This document shows positions 10,861 through 22,522 of a stretch of 64,000 nucleotides of DNA, piece after piece. Source of the DNA: Haematobia irritans (taxonomy: Eukaryota > Arthropoda > Insecta > Diptera > Muscidae); contig NC_134398.1 of the NCBI RefSeq assembly GCF_050003625.1, forward strand, positions 100,855,664 through 100,919,663. Direction: 5' to 3'. The position numbers and the translations under genes are program-made. The notes beneath the pieces are model-generated. The model did not search any database. It was not told the origin of the DNA and saw only the letters and a program-made list of their open reading frames with translations. How positions within the stretch are numbered: position 1 is the first letter of the stretch; each line of letters opens with the position of its first letter.

Positions 10861-10990
10861 ATTATTTGTGCGCCCCAACCAGAAAAAATCAAAGTTATTT
10901 CGATTTTATGCCAACATGTTCCTCAAAGTATGACCTTAAACTAGCGGATTTGTCGCCGCAATGCGTTGTGTCGAAGGGTTTATTTATTAT
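10861..10990 (-). mobile_element. Fragment of TIR element U
   Basis: It is similar to the inner part of U1 (32940-33411), inverted, including CTAGCGGATTTGTCGCCGCA, but lacks the termini. The stretch 10991-11230 beyond it shows nothing recognisable. Confidence 0.6.
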
Positions 10991-11291
10991 TTTTATTATT
11001 ATTACGGTCGGCAGTGTATACGATGTTGTCACCAAGCATGTTTTGGGGTTTGAAATGTTTTCCCTTTATAAGCACTTCAAAACGAGTCGTATGGCGAAAT
11101 ACTAAAAACCAAATTCAAAACACAAGTTTTCCTCCAAAACACGTCAATTTTAGAATGTGAACCCACCTAATTTGGAATATACCCCGAATAACATACCCTA
11201 TTCAAAATATATGTCAAAATATTGAAATAACCCAATAAACACAGGATGAGCATTTTTCAAATGCAACAACTTTTCAGTTTGAGGGTAAATA

Positions 11292-12225
11292 AAGGGTGAT
11301 TTGTTAAGATCTTGATAACTTTTTTTTAAAAAAAAAACGCATAAAATTTGCAAAATGTCATCGGTTCTTTATTTGAAACGTTAGATTGGTCCATGACATT
11401 TACTTTTTGAAGATAATTTCATTTAAATGTTGACCGCGGCTGCGTCTTAGGTGGTCCATTCGGAAAGTCCAATTTTGGTCAACTTTTTCGAGCATTTCGG
11501 CCGGAATAGCCCGAATTTCTTCGGAAATGTTGTCTTCCAAAGCTGGAATAGTTGCTGGCTTATTTCTGTAGACTTTAGACTTGACGTAGCCCCACAAAAA
11601 ATAGTCTAAAGGCGTCAAATCGCATGATCTTGGTGGCCAACTTACCGGTCCAATTCTTGAGATGAATTGTTCTCCGAAGTTTTCCCTCAAAATGGCCATA
11701 GAATCGCGAGCTGTGTGGCATGTAGCGCCATCTTGTTGAAACCACATGTCAACCAAGTTCAGTTCTTCCATTTTTGGCAACAAAAAGTTTGTTAGCATCG
11801 AACGATAGCGATCGCCATTCACCGTAACGTTGCGTCCAACAGCATCTTTGAAAAAATACGGTCCAATGATTCCACCAGCGTACAAACCACACCAAACAGT
11901 GCATTTTTCGGGATGCATGGGCAGTTCTTGAACGGCTTCTGGTTGCTCTTCACTCCAAATGTGGCAATTTTGCTTATTTACGTAGCCATTCAACCAGAAA
12001 TGAGCCTCATCGCTGAACAAAATTTGTCGATAAAAAAGCGGATTTTCTGCCAACTTTTCTAGGGCCCATTCACTGAAAATTCGACGTTGTGGCAGATCGT
12101 TCGTCTATTCATGATGAAATGTCAAAGCATACTGAGCATCTTTCTTTTTGACACCATGTCTGAAATCCCACGTGATCTGTCAAATACTAATGCATGAAAA
12201 TCCTAACCTCAAAAGAATCACCCTT
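11292..12225 (-). mobile_element. Internally deleted DD41D mariner (copy 2), inserted in J3
   Basis: The element is flanked by TA on both sides and has the same AAGGGTGATT ends as copy 1. A 373-bp segment equivalent to 6468-6840 of copy 1 is missing. This removes most of the N-terminal DNA-binding domain and shifts the frame. The remaining part is nearly identical to copy 1. Confidence 0.9.
11400..12053 (-). pseudogene. DD41D mariner transposase, N-terminally deleted
   Basis: 217 codons of the catalytic domain remain open, with all three catalytic Asp residues. Over this part only three residues differ from copy 1 (Arg/His, Val/Ala and Asn/Ile). The DNA-binding region is lost through the internal deletion, so the product could not bind its ends. 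The gene is dead, but the DNA may still be mobilised in trans because both ends are intact. Confidence 0.9.
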
Positions 12226-13711
12226 TATAATCTTCAACATAAATTCAACTTGACTTGAAATAGCTCATCTTCAATACATCTTCAAATTGTTTGCGAATTA
12301 CTTCCAATTTGCTAAAATGTTGACGAAATCTTTGAAAAGGTGTTGAAGATAATATGAGAAAACTTTGACAAAACACTTCCCTAAAATGCAACGAAAAAAC
12401 CATGTGGTTTTCAATACTTATTTGTGCAACGAAGTTCGTGGTCAATTGCAAGAAATAAAAAATGGAAAATTTTAGACAAATAACCAAATAGTTTATAAAA
12501 ATAGGTAAGTGAAAATAAAAAATGAAATAAAACTTTAAGGAAGTCACTAAATGTATATCTCTTTGCAGAAAACTAAAATTATGGATTCTACGTTCTTGAA
12601 AACAATAAAAAGCTTACCGATGAAAAAATGGTGGACAATTAATTGGAACTGCTTCAAATAGTTTATAATAATTGGTACGTCAATATGAAAAATTAAATCA
12701 ACACTTTAGAGAAGTCACTAAATTTACATCTCTTTGCAGAAAACTAAAATCTTTGGATGCTACATTCTTGCAAACATTAAGAAGCTGACCAATGAAAAAT
12801 GAGTGGCTTATCGTCAAGAAAAAGTTTCCAGAAACATTACAAGTGCAACCAATTAAAATTGTTAAAAACAACAAATTGTTGAAATTCTGGATGAAAATGT
12901 GCATCACATCGTCAGTTTAATTCGTATGCTATTATCAGTTTAAAATTGATATTTTGTGAATTCCTTCTGCTGGAAATCAATTCTAAAACGAGGTCCAGTA
13001 CGTTCCTAATTTCAAATTACCCGCATGTTAATAAATGTTAATGCTTTTTTATGAGACCAAAAGGAAGGAAAACGAATTATCAATGCAAAAGTGTTTACTA
13101 ATAATGTTTAAGATATTTAAAGTTTTGTTGTTTGTTTTTTTTTTATGTTCTTATTTGTTGATATGTTTAATAAGATTATTATTTATCAATTGGTGTTGTA
13201 GTGTATTATGTAGTGTAGTGTATTATTATATATTTTATTTTGATGAAAATGAATAAATTATACAAAATTCATAGAATTTAGGCTTTAACTTTCAATTTGA
13301 AGTGGGGATATCATTCATACAAATTTAGGTTGAAAAGTATTTGCAACGATGTTAATTTTGAATTTGACTCGCATCGAAAATTGTTCGACAAATTATTGAG
13401 TAGCGATGCATTTCAATTTGAGGATAACACTTGAGAAATTATTGCTATTGTATCGAATTTTACTGTTGAGGGTAATGTCTGTTGTTTGTTGAGAACGCGA
13501 TTTTCTCAACAATTTCTCAACTTGAATATTACCCTAATCCTTTGAAAAAATGTTTGAAAAATTTTTGAAATTTAGCATTTTTCAAACGTTTGTGTTTATT
13601 GGGAAGTTTCATAGAAAAAAAAAGAATAAACAAAGGCTTTTAAGAACATGGACATGTGAAAATACATAAAATATTTTTCCCTTTGCGCTCGCGGTAATTA
13701 TTTGGACATAG

Positions 13712-14491
13712 CCCTGCCAACATTTTTTGAATTTGGGGGCGCTTCTGAGAATCCCCACTACGTCGAAAACAGTCGTATACGATATCCAAAACTCCTGGGA
13801 AAAGCGCCGTCACTATTGAGAAGTTGTACCACGCCCAGGTACTATAAAAAAGTATCGCATGAGTGCAATTATTAGGTGCCCTTCTGGATACATTTAGAAG
13901 GACGCCAATAAGAGCTCCTTCAAACAATCAGACAAAGTGCATTTTAAGATAGTTGTAAAAGAATCATTGTGGTCAAGTAATACACGATTGTTTAGATGTT
14001 TATTAATTTTATTAAACATTTATAAAATCTCATAAATATAACATTTATACGACTATCACATCACATTTAACATATTTTTATGCATTAATAAAAGATTGAT
14101 GTTGAGTTACAAGTTGCAAGTTACATGTTGTCTATCAGCCAGTGCTTTTATTCCCAATGGAGGCAGCGTGTCTAGAAAAATATTTGAAAAACTATCACTT
14201 TATTCCATTTGGAAAGTCAAAAATTGTTCACCAATATACCTTTCACAATTTTAAGCGAAATAACTAGGTTTTCAGCACTTCATTATCATTTTTATTTAAA
14301 TAAATTATAAGAAGCTAGCTGTGCTTGGTGTTTCACAAAATATAAAATGGATCTTGTAACAATAGTGATGGCAAAATACTTTCATGCGAATAGTTATGGC
14401 AAAATACTATCACAGTTGGCGATTGTTGCAGTGTCACTTACGAGTCTGTGGTAGCGATGGGATGAAATGGAACTTTGAAATGCTGGCAGGG
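13712..14491 (+). mobile_element. TIR element family M, copy 1 (M1)
   Basis: The ends are CCCTGCCAACATTT and, reverse-complemented, CCCTGCCAGCATTT. The flank AG on both sides fits a 2-bp duplication. It is 780 bp long with no transposase. Other copies are at 33966-34754 (full), 44220-44459 (left part), 54354-55165 (rearranged) and 60125-60477 (right part, inverted). Confidence 0.8.
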
Positions 14492-14898
14492 AGGTTGCAT
14501 ATATGTGAATTTCGAGTAAATGTGAAATTCTAGTTTCCATGGTAACTGTCAAACTAAAACATCTCAACCCGGTGTGAATTGTGAAATGTTTTGGAAAAAC
14601 GAATGAGGAAAACGAGTCAGTGGGAACATAGGATAAAGTCCCATTTGACATGTTTTATTGTTTCTACCTTTAAAGTGTACCGTGATGTCTCATGTCTGCG
14701 CCGCCGTTTATAATACTATTTGAAGCAGTCATTATTTTTACCGGTTCTTTCATTTTTTGTCTTGTGCAGGTAAAGTTGGCAACACTGTACATAGACAGAC
14801 GTATTTTATTTTGCGGAAATAAATTTCATTTAATTTTATTTTTTTGTTTTGGTAATACTGTTGACCCAGGCAATTCTCCTGCAAATTTTGCATAGAAT
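14492..14898 (+). other. Probable 5' flank and 5' UTR of LINE A
   Basis: No ORF is supported here. The first ATG of LINE A ORF1 lies at 14899, and the exact 5' end of the LINE is not visible. Confidence 0.35.
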
Positions 14899-15268
14899 AT
14901 GCCTGGACGTATTCCCCACGATATGGAGTATGACGTTACAGAGGTAGAAATACCCACATCAAACCAGCATCAACAAGTGGCCATTGCCGGCAACAATTAA
15001 AAATGATGAAGACATCAACCAAGCCAATGACCGTAAAAGGCAGCGGCTTGAAAATTCATTATCAACAACAGACATTGTTATTCCTGATCTGTCGGAAAAT
15101 TTAAGAAATTTCCAACCCACTGACCAGAACAGATCTGGCATACTTGGAGTGTTGGCTGATGTCAATATCGAAAGGCCCAGCACCAGCTCGCAACCACCAA
15201 TCAAAAACAACATAAACAATAACAAAACTACACAAAAACCAAAATGGTGTCCTCCCATCTACATCTAT
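14899..15268 (+). pseudogene. LINE A ORF1, N-terminal part (jockey-like gag)
   Basis: The frame starts MPGRIPHDMEYDVTEVEIP, meets a stop after 34 codons, and continues in another frame from about 14984 (one frameshift). The second part ends at the junction with L1 at ...KWCPPIYIY. The same protein resumes at 21550 as ...NVNIKTLVDNL. Removing L1 and one copy of TAT restores the sequence PIYIYNVN in frame. ORF1 proteins of jockey-clade LINEs are RNA-binding, gag-like chaperones. Confidence 0.8.
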
Positions 15269-15530
15269 AGGGCTGTTTTCTTTTTGCACTGATAACAACT
15301 TTTGTATGAAAATCGTTGCACTGGTGTTCTATCCAGAACAACTATCAGTGCAAGTCGCACCAGAGTCACCATTATATGCGATTTTTTAGTTGTCAAAATA
15401 TGAGTTGGCAACTAAAGTAATACTCGGAAAGAAACACAACTCAAGTGAATGTCACATACAGAGAAGAAGAAGAAACGAACATGGAAAAATGGTAAAAAGT
15501 AAATAAACAAATACTATTTTGTTTGGATTT

Positions 15531-15707
15531 TGAGTTTAGCCGCTAAATTCGTCGTTTTTCACGATTACTTTCCCCTAATAATCCATTTTAAGGAATACAA
15601 ACTTTGTGAAAATTTGCTTTGGGCTATTCTATGTATAATTGTATGCCTTTTTTTTGCTGATTTAGTTTTCACTTTAGCAATTAAACTCGAACTTAGTACT
15701 CACTTTT
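15531..15707. mobile_element. Q-family MITE inside L1
   Basis: The sequence GAGTTTAGCCGCTAAATTCG and the reverse TTAAACTCGAACTTAGTACT are Q-family ends. The same MITE is present at the matching position in L2 (52381-52558), so it predates the L1/L2 split. Confidence 0.7.
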
Positions 15708-15869
15708 ACTCTCGTGCAGTTTGTAGTATTCTAACGCCTGAATCAGTAATGTTCACTTGCAGGCTACGAGCTCCCGCCTTTTTAAACCCTGTCCACACTG
15801 TGGATCAATTAGTACATATGTTTGCAACACCCAGAAGGAGACGAAACATGTAGTTATTATTGATGTAGG

Positions 15870-16215
15870 ACGGATGGTATTGAAAATGGGCTATATCGGA
15901 CCACTTTTACTTATACCCTCCATATAAACGGACCACCAGAGCCTCTGGGAGGACCAAAAGTTATCCGATTCGGTTGAAATTTGGTACGTGGTGTAAGTAT
16001 AAGGTCTCTAACAAACATGCCCAAATTGGTCGATATCGGTCCATAATTATATATAGCCCTCATATAAACCGATCCCAAGATTTGACCTCAGGAGCCTCTT
16101 GAAAGAGTAAAATCATCTGATCCGGTTGAAATTTGGTACGTGGGTTAGTATATTGTCTCTAACAGCCATGCAAAAATTGGTCCACATCGGTCTTTAGTTA
16201 AATATAGCCAATGGC
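15870..16215 (-). repeat. Calyptrate-type interspersed repeat units inside L1
   Basis: The units contain TTGAAATTTGGTACGTG and GGTCCATATC-type motifs. They are diverged relatives of the tandem array at 61250-62460. The equivalent stretch in L2 is about 51880-52215. Confidence 0.65.
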
Positions 16216-17269
16216 CAATTACACAACATTTGGTCCATATCGCCAAAAATAATCTACGAAATCTGTATTTCTATAGAAATTTTTTTAATTTTTTATTTCT
16301 GAGAAAATTTTATCAAACCAAAACTAACTTGTTGAATGCGCCATTTTTGGTGGGTTAGAAACTTGGATGCCTACATAACACTACCGCCAACATCACACCA
16401 AAGGATAATTACAAACAATTGAATACACGTTCGCATGCTTTGGGCAGGTGAGAAATCATTTGTTGAGCCTCAAAAAATGGATAATATAGAAAAGAGGATT
16501 ACATACACGCAGACATTTCGTGTATTTGCATGCCATGACTATAACAAAGCCTATCACTAATCCAATAATTAAAAGCTTTTACAATCTTCTTTAACAAGTA
16601 AGACGAAAGTCATTTATTATTTATCGTTTTAATAAAAAAAATAAACAAATACGAAATAGATATTGTTTTCGTTTAATATGATATAAATGAGAAAGAGAAA
16701 TATGTGGTGGTGAATTAAAGCCCTTAGAACAATTGAAGAGCTTGATATAATATCGTATGGATTTATGGTTATTCTTTAATGAACTAAATGTAGCAACATT
16801 TTTATTTATTTTTTATGAATTACGTCAATGTACCAAAGCCAAAGGGCTAATTTGGAACAATATCAGTATCAGTAATTATAAGTCCATATGATAGGAACAA
16901 TTTAAATGTGTAAAGAGGTGAGCAGCAAGTGCAAGAAAGAGATACATATAATAAAATTTGGTATTGTATATCTAATTAGAAACTGGCACTGGTTCAACAA
17001 GGGCTGTGGAGGCGGAGTCTGAAGATTTTGCTGGAGCCGGAGTATCAAAAATTTTGCTCGACTCCGACTCCGGTTAAACTAAATTTTTTAAAACACTTCA
17101 TATTTTTGTAAGTAAACACGTTTGTACGAAAATTAGTTTCCATTGCGTTATTCATTCGAGCAATGTACGGCACGACTGTAAATGAAAATCAACTTCCAAT
17201 TACGGAGATCATTTTATGTTTCCTAGAATGTTAGCAGATGGGCCGAATCGATCCATATAAATTTATTTG

Positions 17270-18045
17270 AAATATTGACATAAACTTTTTTCAAAGTTGT
17301 CATTATAGAAAATTTTGTCAAAATTTTATTACTATATAAATATTTTTTTCCTATAGAAAATTTAGTCAAAATTTTATTTCTATAGAAAATTTTGTAAAAA
17401 TTTTATTTCTATAGAAAATTTAGTCAATATTTTGTTTCTATATAATATTTTGCGAAATTTTATTTCTACAGAAAATTTTGCAAAATTTTATTTACTACAC
17501 TTTTTCAAAATTTTATTTCTATTGTAATTTTGTCAAAATTTTATTTCTATAAAAAATTTGTATTCAAAATTTTATTGTGTCAAAATTTTATTTCTATAGA
17601 AAATTTTGTCAAATTTTTATTTCTATAAAAAATTTATTCAAAATTTTGATTATATAGAAAATTTTGCAAAATTTTACTTACTACACAAACATGTTTTTAA
17701 AATTTTATTTCTATAGAAAATTATGTCAAAATTCTTTTTCTATAAAAAAATTTATTCAAAATTTTGTGTCTTTAGATAATTTTGCAAAATTTTACTTCTA
17801 TTGAAAATTTTTCCAAATTTTATTCTATAGGAAATTTTTGCAAAATATCACTTCTATGGAAAATTTTGCAAAATTTTGTTCAATACACAATTTTTATTTC
17901 AAATTTGTATTTCTATTGATATTTTTTCAAAATTTTATTTCTACAATTTTTTTTTTTCATATTTTTTCTATATATTTTTCTATAGCAATTTTCCACTTTT
18001 TACACATTTTGTTTCTATAACAAATTTTCTCAATTTTTTTCTTAC
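17270..18045. repeat. Degenerate AAATTTTGTCAAAATTTTATTTCTATAGAAA tandem array
   Basis: About 30-bp units built on TTTCTATAGAAAATTTTG are repeated with many small changes. The inverted equivalent in L2 is 48330-48990, and a related short array lies at 60860-61215. Small ORFs here are composition artefacts. Confidence 0.8.
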
Positions 18046-18072
18046 TGATGCTCACTGATACTTACTACCTAA

Positions 18073-18504
18073 AGGCCGGTACTCTGTTCGGTTTTCGCGT
18101 TGAAACTCCATACAAAACCAAAAAATGCGAAAAATGTCCGAAATTTTTTCCATTTGTGATACTTTGTTTTTTCGTGTTGAAAAACTGACGTTTATAGCAC
18201 GGCGCCATTTGCAATGTGAATTAAGAAATAATTTATTTATTAAAAACTATTTGTGCGGGTTTATAAATCAAACACGGACCATATTTTTGTTCCGAAACTA
18301 TACAAAGGATCAAAGGAATAGCAGATCAATTGCCCAAGGAAAAATAAAATGTTATTTTGTAAAAACAAGCAACAACCACCAACTTAACCCAATATCGCTC
18401 CCTGTAAAATAGCGCTCCAAGCTACCTAAAAAAACGCCGCTTTCTATGTGCGAAATAATGGTTTCCATAAAAATTTTTCGCAAGAATGAACATAGTACCG
18501 GCCT
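18073..18504 (+). mobile_element. TTAA MITE family R, copy 2 (R2)
   Basis: The ends are AGGCCGGTACTCTGTTCGGT and CATAGTACCGGCCT, followed by TTAA. The 95-codon frame (18125-18412) is open, as in R1 and R3. R2 directly abuts the P-family MITE at 18506-18745. Confidence 0.8.
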
Positions 18505-18505
18505 T

Positions 18506-18745
18506 AAGGTATGTACTATGTTCTGTTTTCGAGTTGAAAATCATTTTATTTTCGCGATTACTTTTCCTGAAATAATCAAAATTATAAATGAAAGCAGACA
18601 TATTCCTGTAAAGTCTTGCCGAAATCTAGAGGAACAAGAAATTGCACATCAATTGAGTTAATCTATCTGCTTTATATTGAACTGTTTTAGTAAAGTAACC
18701 GCGAAAATTTCAACGCGAAAAGAGAACATAGTACTTACCTTTAAG
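18506..18745. mobile_element. P-family MITE inside H1/L1
   Basis: The ends are AAGGTATGTACTATGTTCTG and the reverse ACATAGTACTTACCTTTAA. They match the P elements of the 9-10.5 kb cluster. TTAA occurs at both borders. Confidence 0.75.
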
Positions 18746-19079
18746 CCGAAAAAAATTACTCAAATTTTCCTGTACCTCTAATACATATCTATCGACTGAT
18801 GAATCATAAATGCGTTGTTCCGAAATTGCCATCAAAAATTGTAAAAATTTGAAATATAGAGTTCAATTGGCAATAAGTGTGAAATTAAGACAATTCATCT
18901 ACACATAAATAAATACGATACTTTATATCGATCCATTTATGATACCCCCACAATAGAACTACAAATTAAAATGAGGTTTAGTTATATTGCCCGGAGTCGG
19001 AGTCGAGCTGATGAAAAATGCTGGAGTCGGAGACGAGCAAAATTGACTCGACTCCACAGCCCTGGGTTCAACAGACTCT

Positions 19080-19255
19080 TCTGTTACAATTATGTCATTG
19101 GGAGAAGGAACTTCCGCGGCATGCGCTAGTATTTCATTGACAGCCTCTTTTTATTCGTCTCAACGTCACCATTTGTATTGCTTATACTATTTTCCTGCAC
19201 CTCGCTGGATTCTTGTACCTTGGCGACTGCTTCCTCCGATTTCATTTTATTTCTT
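19080..19255 (-). pseudogene. L-element ORF, C-terminal part in L1
   Basis: On the minus strand two overlapping frames read an acidic, Glu/Val/Ser-rich sequence (MKSEEAVAKVQESSEVQ, then EILAHAAEVPSPNDIIVTEE). One frameshift separates them. With the hAT-like insertion H1 and one target duplication removed, the frame continues VEPVPVSN and stops at TAG near 16980. That suggests this is the natural C-terminus of the protein. The family is unrecognised. Confidence 0.5.
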
Positions 19256-20995
19256 TATTAAATGCATTCCTACACAACAAGATTAAAATCTTATAATTAT
19301 AGTATAGGATTATTAATTTGAATAATACATTTGATTATCGTAGTAATTATAAAATAGTTTTAAAATAAATAAATACAATTAAAGTAAAATAAAAGCAATT
19401 TAACAAAGGGAGAGAACAGGAGTGGAAAATAAGAAAAATATGTTTTCGTTAAAATAACATTATGAGAATAACAAAAGAAAAAAAAGAAAATATACAAAAA
19501 AAAGATAAGATATAAATAAATAAATAAAAAAAAATGATAACAATAAGAAAATGGTAGTATATCTAAAATACATTTTGTTAACGTTAAAAATACATTTTGT
19601 TAACTTTAATTATTCCGAAAATATTCAGTAATTAGTCTTTCGAAACTGAAAGCGTTGGTGGTGATTTGCAGTTTATTTGGCAGTCTATTCCAGAGACGTA
19701 TGACCCATATGTGATAGTGCCATTCTGATACCAACGTTCGACATCTTATATGAATAATCTTTTTCCCCTTATTGGACCTGGCAAAATGTAACCTCTCAAA
19801 TAGGTATATAGGTAACTTTAAGTTGATCGTCTTGTGTAATAAAATAAGCGCCCTTGTGTTATATAAGTTCTCTAGTGTCAACCCGTATAGCCGAGTACTG
19901 TACCCGGAAATATAGTCAAATCTCCGGATACCGTAGACATATCTAGTGATATTATTAAACAGTACATTAAGTTTCCGCATACTGACACTGTCACAATGGG
20001 AGAACAATTCACAGCCATATAACAAAGATGGCATGAGGTAGGTCTTTGCTAATAGAGATCTTATATTCTGTGGAGTAAATGAGTGTGAAGCCCAGAGTAT
20101 CCTTAATTTGTTATATGTTATTCCAGTTATACCATTAACATGATTCGACCAAGTTAGATTTTCATTAAATATTACTCCCAGGTTTTTGCAAAACTTAACA
20201 ATTTCAATCCTTTGGCCATTGAGGATAATGTTGGGTTCTGTAATTCGTTGTCTTGTTCGACCCTTAATAACGAGACACTTTGATTTATCTGGGTTCAGAC
20301 ACAACCCATTGGATGATGCCCATTCATGAACAGCGACAAGGTCATCATTCACCATCTTGACCACATCATCCAACAGGTTTCTATCCGCACCCAAATAAAT
20401 CTGCACGTCATCTGCATATAGATGAATTTTGCAATACCTCAGGTACTTTGGAAGATCATTTATGTAGCACGTGAATAAAAGTGGTCCCAATACTGAGCCT
20501 TGTGGAACGCCTTTGTGCAGCGGAAGAGGTCTAGAAATTTCATTACTTAAGTAGACAGATTGACTTCGGTTATTAAGATAAGAGTAGACCAAACGAATGG
20601 CAGAACTGGAGAAGTGATAGAAATATTGGAGCTTTGAATAGAGAATATCATGGTCCACGGTATCAAATGCTTTCGAATGGTCAAGCAATACTAAGAACCC
20701 TGTCATCCCATCATCTACATCCTGTCTCATATCCTCACATACATTTAGCAAGGCCGAAAGAATTGAAACCTGATTGGTGCACACTTATCAGGTTACGGGT
20801 TTGAAGAAAAGAGCTAATCTGTTTATGCATCAGTTTCTCCGCAACCTTAGACAAATATTGTAAAATCGAAATTGGACGGTAGTCACCTTTTGTTTTTGGT
20901 ACGATTATAATCCTTGAATGTAACCAACAGGTTGGATACATTCAAGGATTATACCCGATATGGCTGGTGATGATTCCTTACTGATATTGGTCATT
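19255..20995 (-). mobile_element. 5'-truncated jockey-like LINE (LINE C) inserted in L1
   Basis: The insertion carries reverse transcriptase sequence and ends on the minus strand in an AATAAAGAAATAAA tail at about 19255. It is absent from the matching site in L2, so it postdates the L1/L2 split. A short inverted duplication (20907-20954, around CATTCAAGGATTAT) sits close to the 5' junction. Confidence 0.8.
19606..20941 (-). pseudogene. LINE C reverse transcriptase, 5'-truncated with one frameshift
   Basis: Two frames join near 20760. The upstream part carries TKGDYRPISIL. The main 392-codon part carries the RT motifs SKAFDTVDHDIL (motif A), GVPQGSVLGPLLF (motif B) and LYADD (motif C), then the thumb and C-terminal region of jockey-type ORF2 ending in FRNN. 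The endonuclease domain is missing through 5' truncation. No RNase H is present. The long open stretch suggests a recent insertion. Confidence 0.88.
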
Positions 20996-21004
20996 GATTG
21001 CTAT

Positions 21005-21290
21005 CATTCTTTTTAGATTTAGACTTTTCCTTTTGTTTCTTCTTGGACTTGCAATTGTTTGCCAGTGTCTGCTTTAGTTCTGCACAATTCTTGGACATAA
21101 TTTCCATTTTATCCGTGTCCGCAACACTTGTAATCGGCTTTGTTTGTAGTGGCTCAGGCTCTGGGGGTAAGGCAGATATAGATATATATTTTGTAAAGCT
21201 CTCAATAGCTTTTGGAATTGTTCCACTAGTTTACAGAACTATTTAAATCCATCCATTTTCCAAATCCATTTCACTACCGACAAGTTGATT
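21005..21290 (-). pseudogene. L-element ORF, N-terminal part in L1
   Basis: The minus strand reads a coiled-coil-like start (VEQFQKLLRALQN), a Pro/Glu-rich linker (PPEPEPLQTKP) and a Lys-rich basic tail (SKKKQKEKSKSKKN) that could be a nuclear localisation signal. A nearby ATG gives MDLENGWI followed by a stop in both L1 and L2, so the true start or a splice is unclear. The same sequence lies at 45550-45780 in L2. I recognise no domain. Confidence 0.5.
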
Positions 21291-21549
21291 TAGGGCAAAA
21301 ACAATTATGCAAATTACCACCACAAACTTTGGTTTATTAATTTTTTGTTTATGTATCTATATTTAATATTATCAAAATTCACTTGTTGCTATATATTGGC
21401 GGTCTCTATCCTCTTTTTTATTTGTAAACAAAAAATTTCATTTTGACAGCTGGGGACCAAGTGTTGCCAATCAAAATCGAAATTTGAACTGAAATTATTT
21501 TTGCGTTTTATTTTAGCACTGGTTATCAGTGCAAAAAGAAAACAGCCCT

Positions 21550-22522
21550 TATAATGTGAACATAAAAACTCTAGTTGATAATCTTCGGAGCACAATTCCA
21601 AAATTTTCATTTAAAATCAAAAACATTAACAAAAATAAAAGCAAAATTTACTTTGCAGATACAACTGTCCATACGTCAATGATGGCCATTTTAAGGGAGA
21701 AAAATATCCATTCTTATTCTTTCATACCGAAAGAATTGAAACAAACATCTTTAGTATTGAGAGGTCTCACTTCTGACACTGAAATTGACGAAATAAAAGC
21801 TGAGCTTGACACTATTGTACCTGACACTGTTGCAAACATAAACAAATTCACAACTACAAATTCCATAAAAAACAATATTGACATTGGCCTTTTCCTCGTT
21901 TCATTATTTCCTGGGAAAATAGTAAGTGATGTTTCTAAAATAAACAGTCTACAAAACCAAAAAGTTGTATGGGAAAAGCCCAAAAGAAAAGAAACGTAGA
22001 TGTTAGAAATGGGGTCACACTGCGAAAAATTGCAACTCTAGTTACAGATGTGTAAAGTGTGACCAAAGTCACAATTCTGGTGAGTGACAAAGAAAGCGGG
22101 AAGATAATAGTGAACCTTTTTGCAATAATTGCAAAGAACCTGGACATCCTGCAAACTGGCGAGGCTGTCCCACGTACAAAAAATATGCAGCAGCCAGAAA
22201 ACAAAGAATTGCCAAAGCGGCAGAAGAACGTTCCATTGCAAGGAATAACGTTCAAAATGCTACTGGTGTTTCTCGTATTGTCCCTGAGCAAAGTTTTGCC
22301 AGTCTCTTTAATACGCGTCCTGTATCAAGTCATACAGGACAAAAACCATCCATTATTGAACAATTTATGAAATTAAGCTCCATTTTCCTTGAGCCAGAAG
22401 AGCTGTCAATTGAGCAGGAAATAAACATATTCCTGTCTGAATATTCACAGATGCAAAAATCTGAGGCCAAAGCCGAATTTATTCGTATCCTAAACAAAAT
22501 TAAAACTAAATATGGACCATAG
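21550..22522 (+). pseudogene. LINE A ORF1, C-terminal part with zinc knuckles
   Basis: The frame continues from before L1 (NVNIKTLVDNL..., FKIKNINKNKSKIYF). After a frameshift near 21990-22010 it carries Cys-His zinc knuckles (WGHTAKNCNSSYRCVKCDQS, then CNNCKEPGHPANWRGCP) typical of jockey ORF1. One codon inside the knuckle region is TGA. The protein ends at TAG 22520-22522, overlapping the ORF2 ATG at 22512 by 11 bases, an arrangement suited to termination-reinitiation. Confidence 0.85.

Larger units (their letters stand above)
11231..13603 (-). mobile_element. TIR element family J, copy 3 (J3), containing a deleted mariner
   Basis: The copy runs from CCCAATAAACACAGGATGAG to TGTGTTTATTGGG, with AA on both flanks as a possible 2-bp duplication. 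Subtracting the mariner insertion gives about 1.44 kb, the size of J5. The two halves on either side of the mariner join at a TA present in the empty J sequence. Confidence 0.8.
16999..19064. mobile_element. hAT-like element H1 inside L1
   Basis: The ends are AAGGGCTGTGGAGGCGGAGT and, inverted, CAGGGCTGTGGAGTCGAGTC. The 8-bp flanks GGTTCAAC at 16991-16998 and 19065-19072 match exactly, the duplication length of hAT elements. Subterminal DNA is rich in GACTCCGACTCC repeats. The element interrupts the C-terminus of the L ORF. It occurs at the same site in L2 (45882-51083), so it inserted before L duplicated. No transposase is left. Confidence 0.8.
15269..21549. mobile_element. Large TIR element L, copy 1 (L1), inserted in LINE A ORF1
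   Basis: Both ends begin AGGGCTGTTTTCTTTTTGCA, and the inverted repeats are identical for 28 bp. The flanks are TAT on both sides (15266-15268 and 21550-21552), a 3-bp target duplication confirmed by the intact LINE frame across the empty site. The interior is shared with L2 (45235-52814) in opposite orientation. It contains remnants of one ORF, a hAT-like element (H1), MITEs and LINE C. No recognisable transposase remains. A 3-bp duplication would fit PIF/Harbinger or CACTA, but superfamily membership is open. Confidence 0.85.

Noticed and set aside
17838..18058. ORFs inside the AAATTTT arrays
   Set aside because: Homopolymer-like Phe/Ile/Leu translations of a simple tandem repeat.
22059..22370. 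Separate 103-aa gene in LINE A
   Set aside because: It is a shifted frame over the ORF1 zinc-knuckle region, whose correct frame shows the Cys-His motifs.
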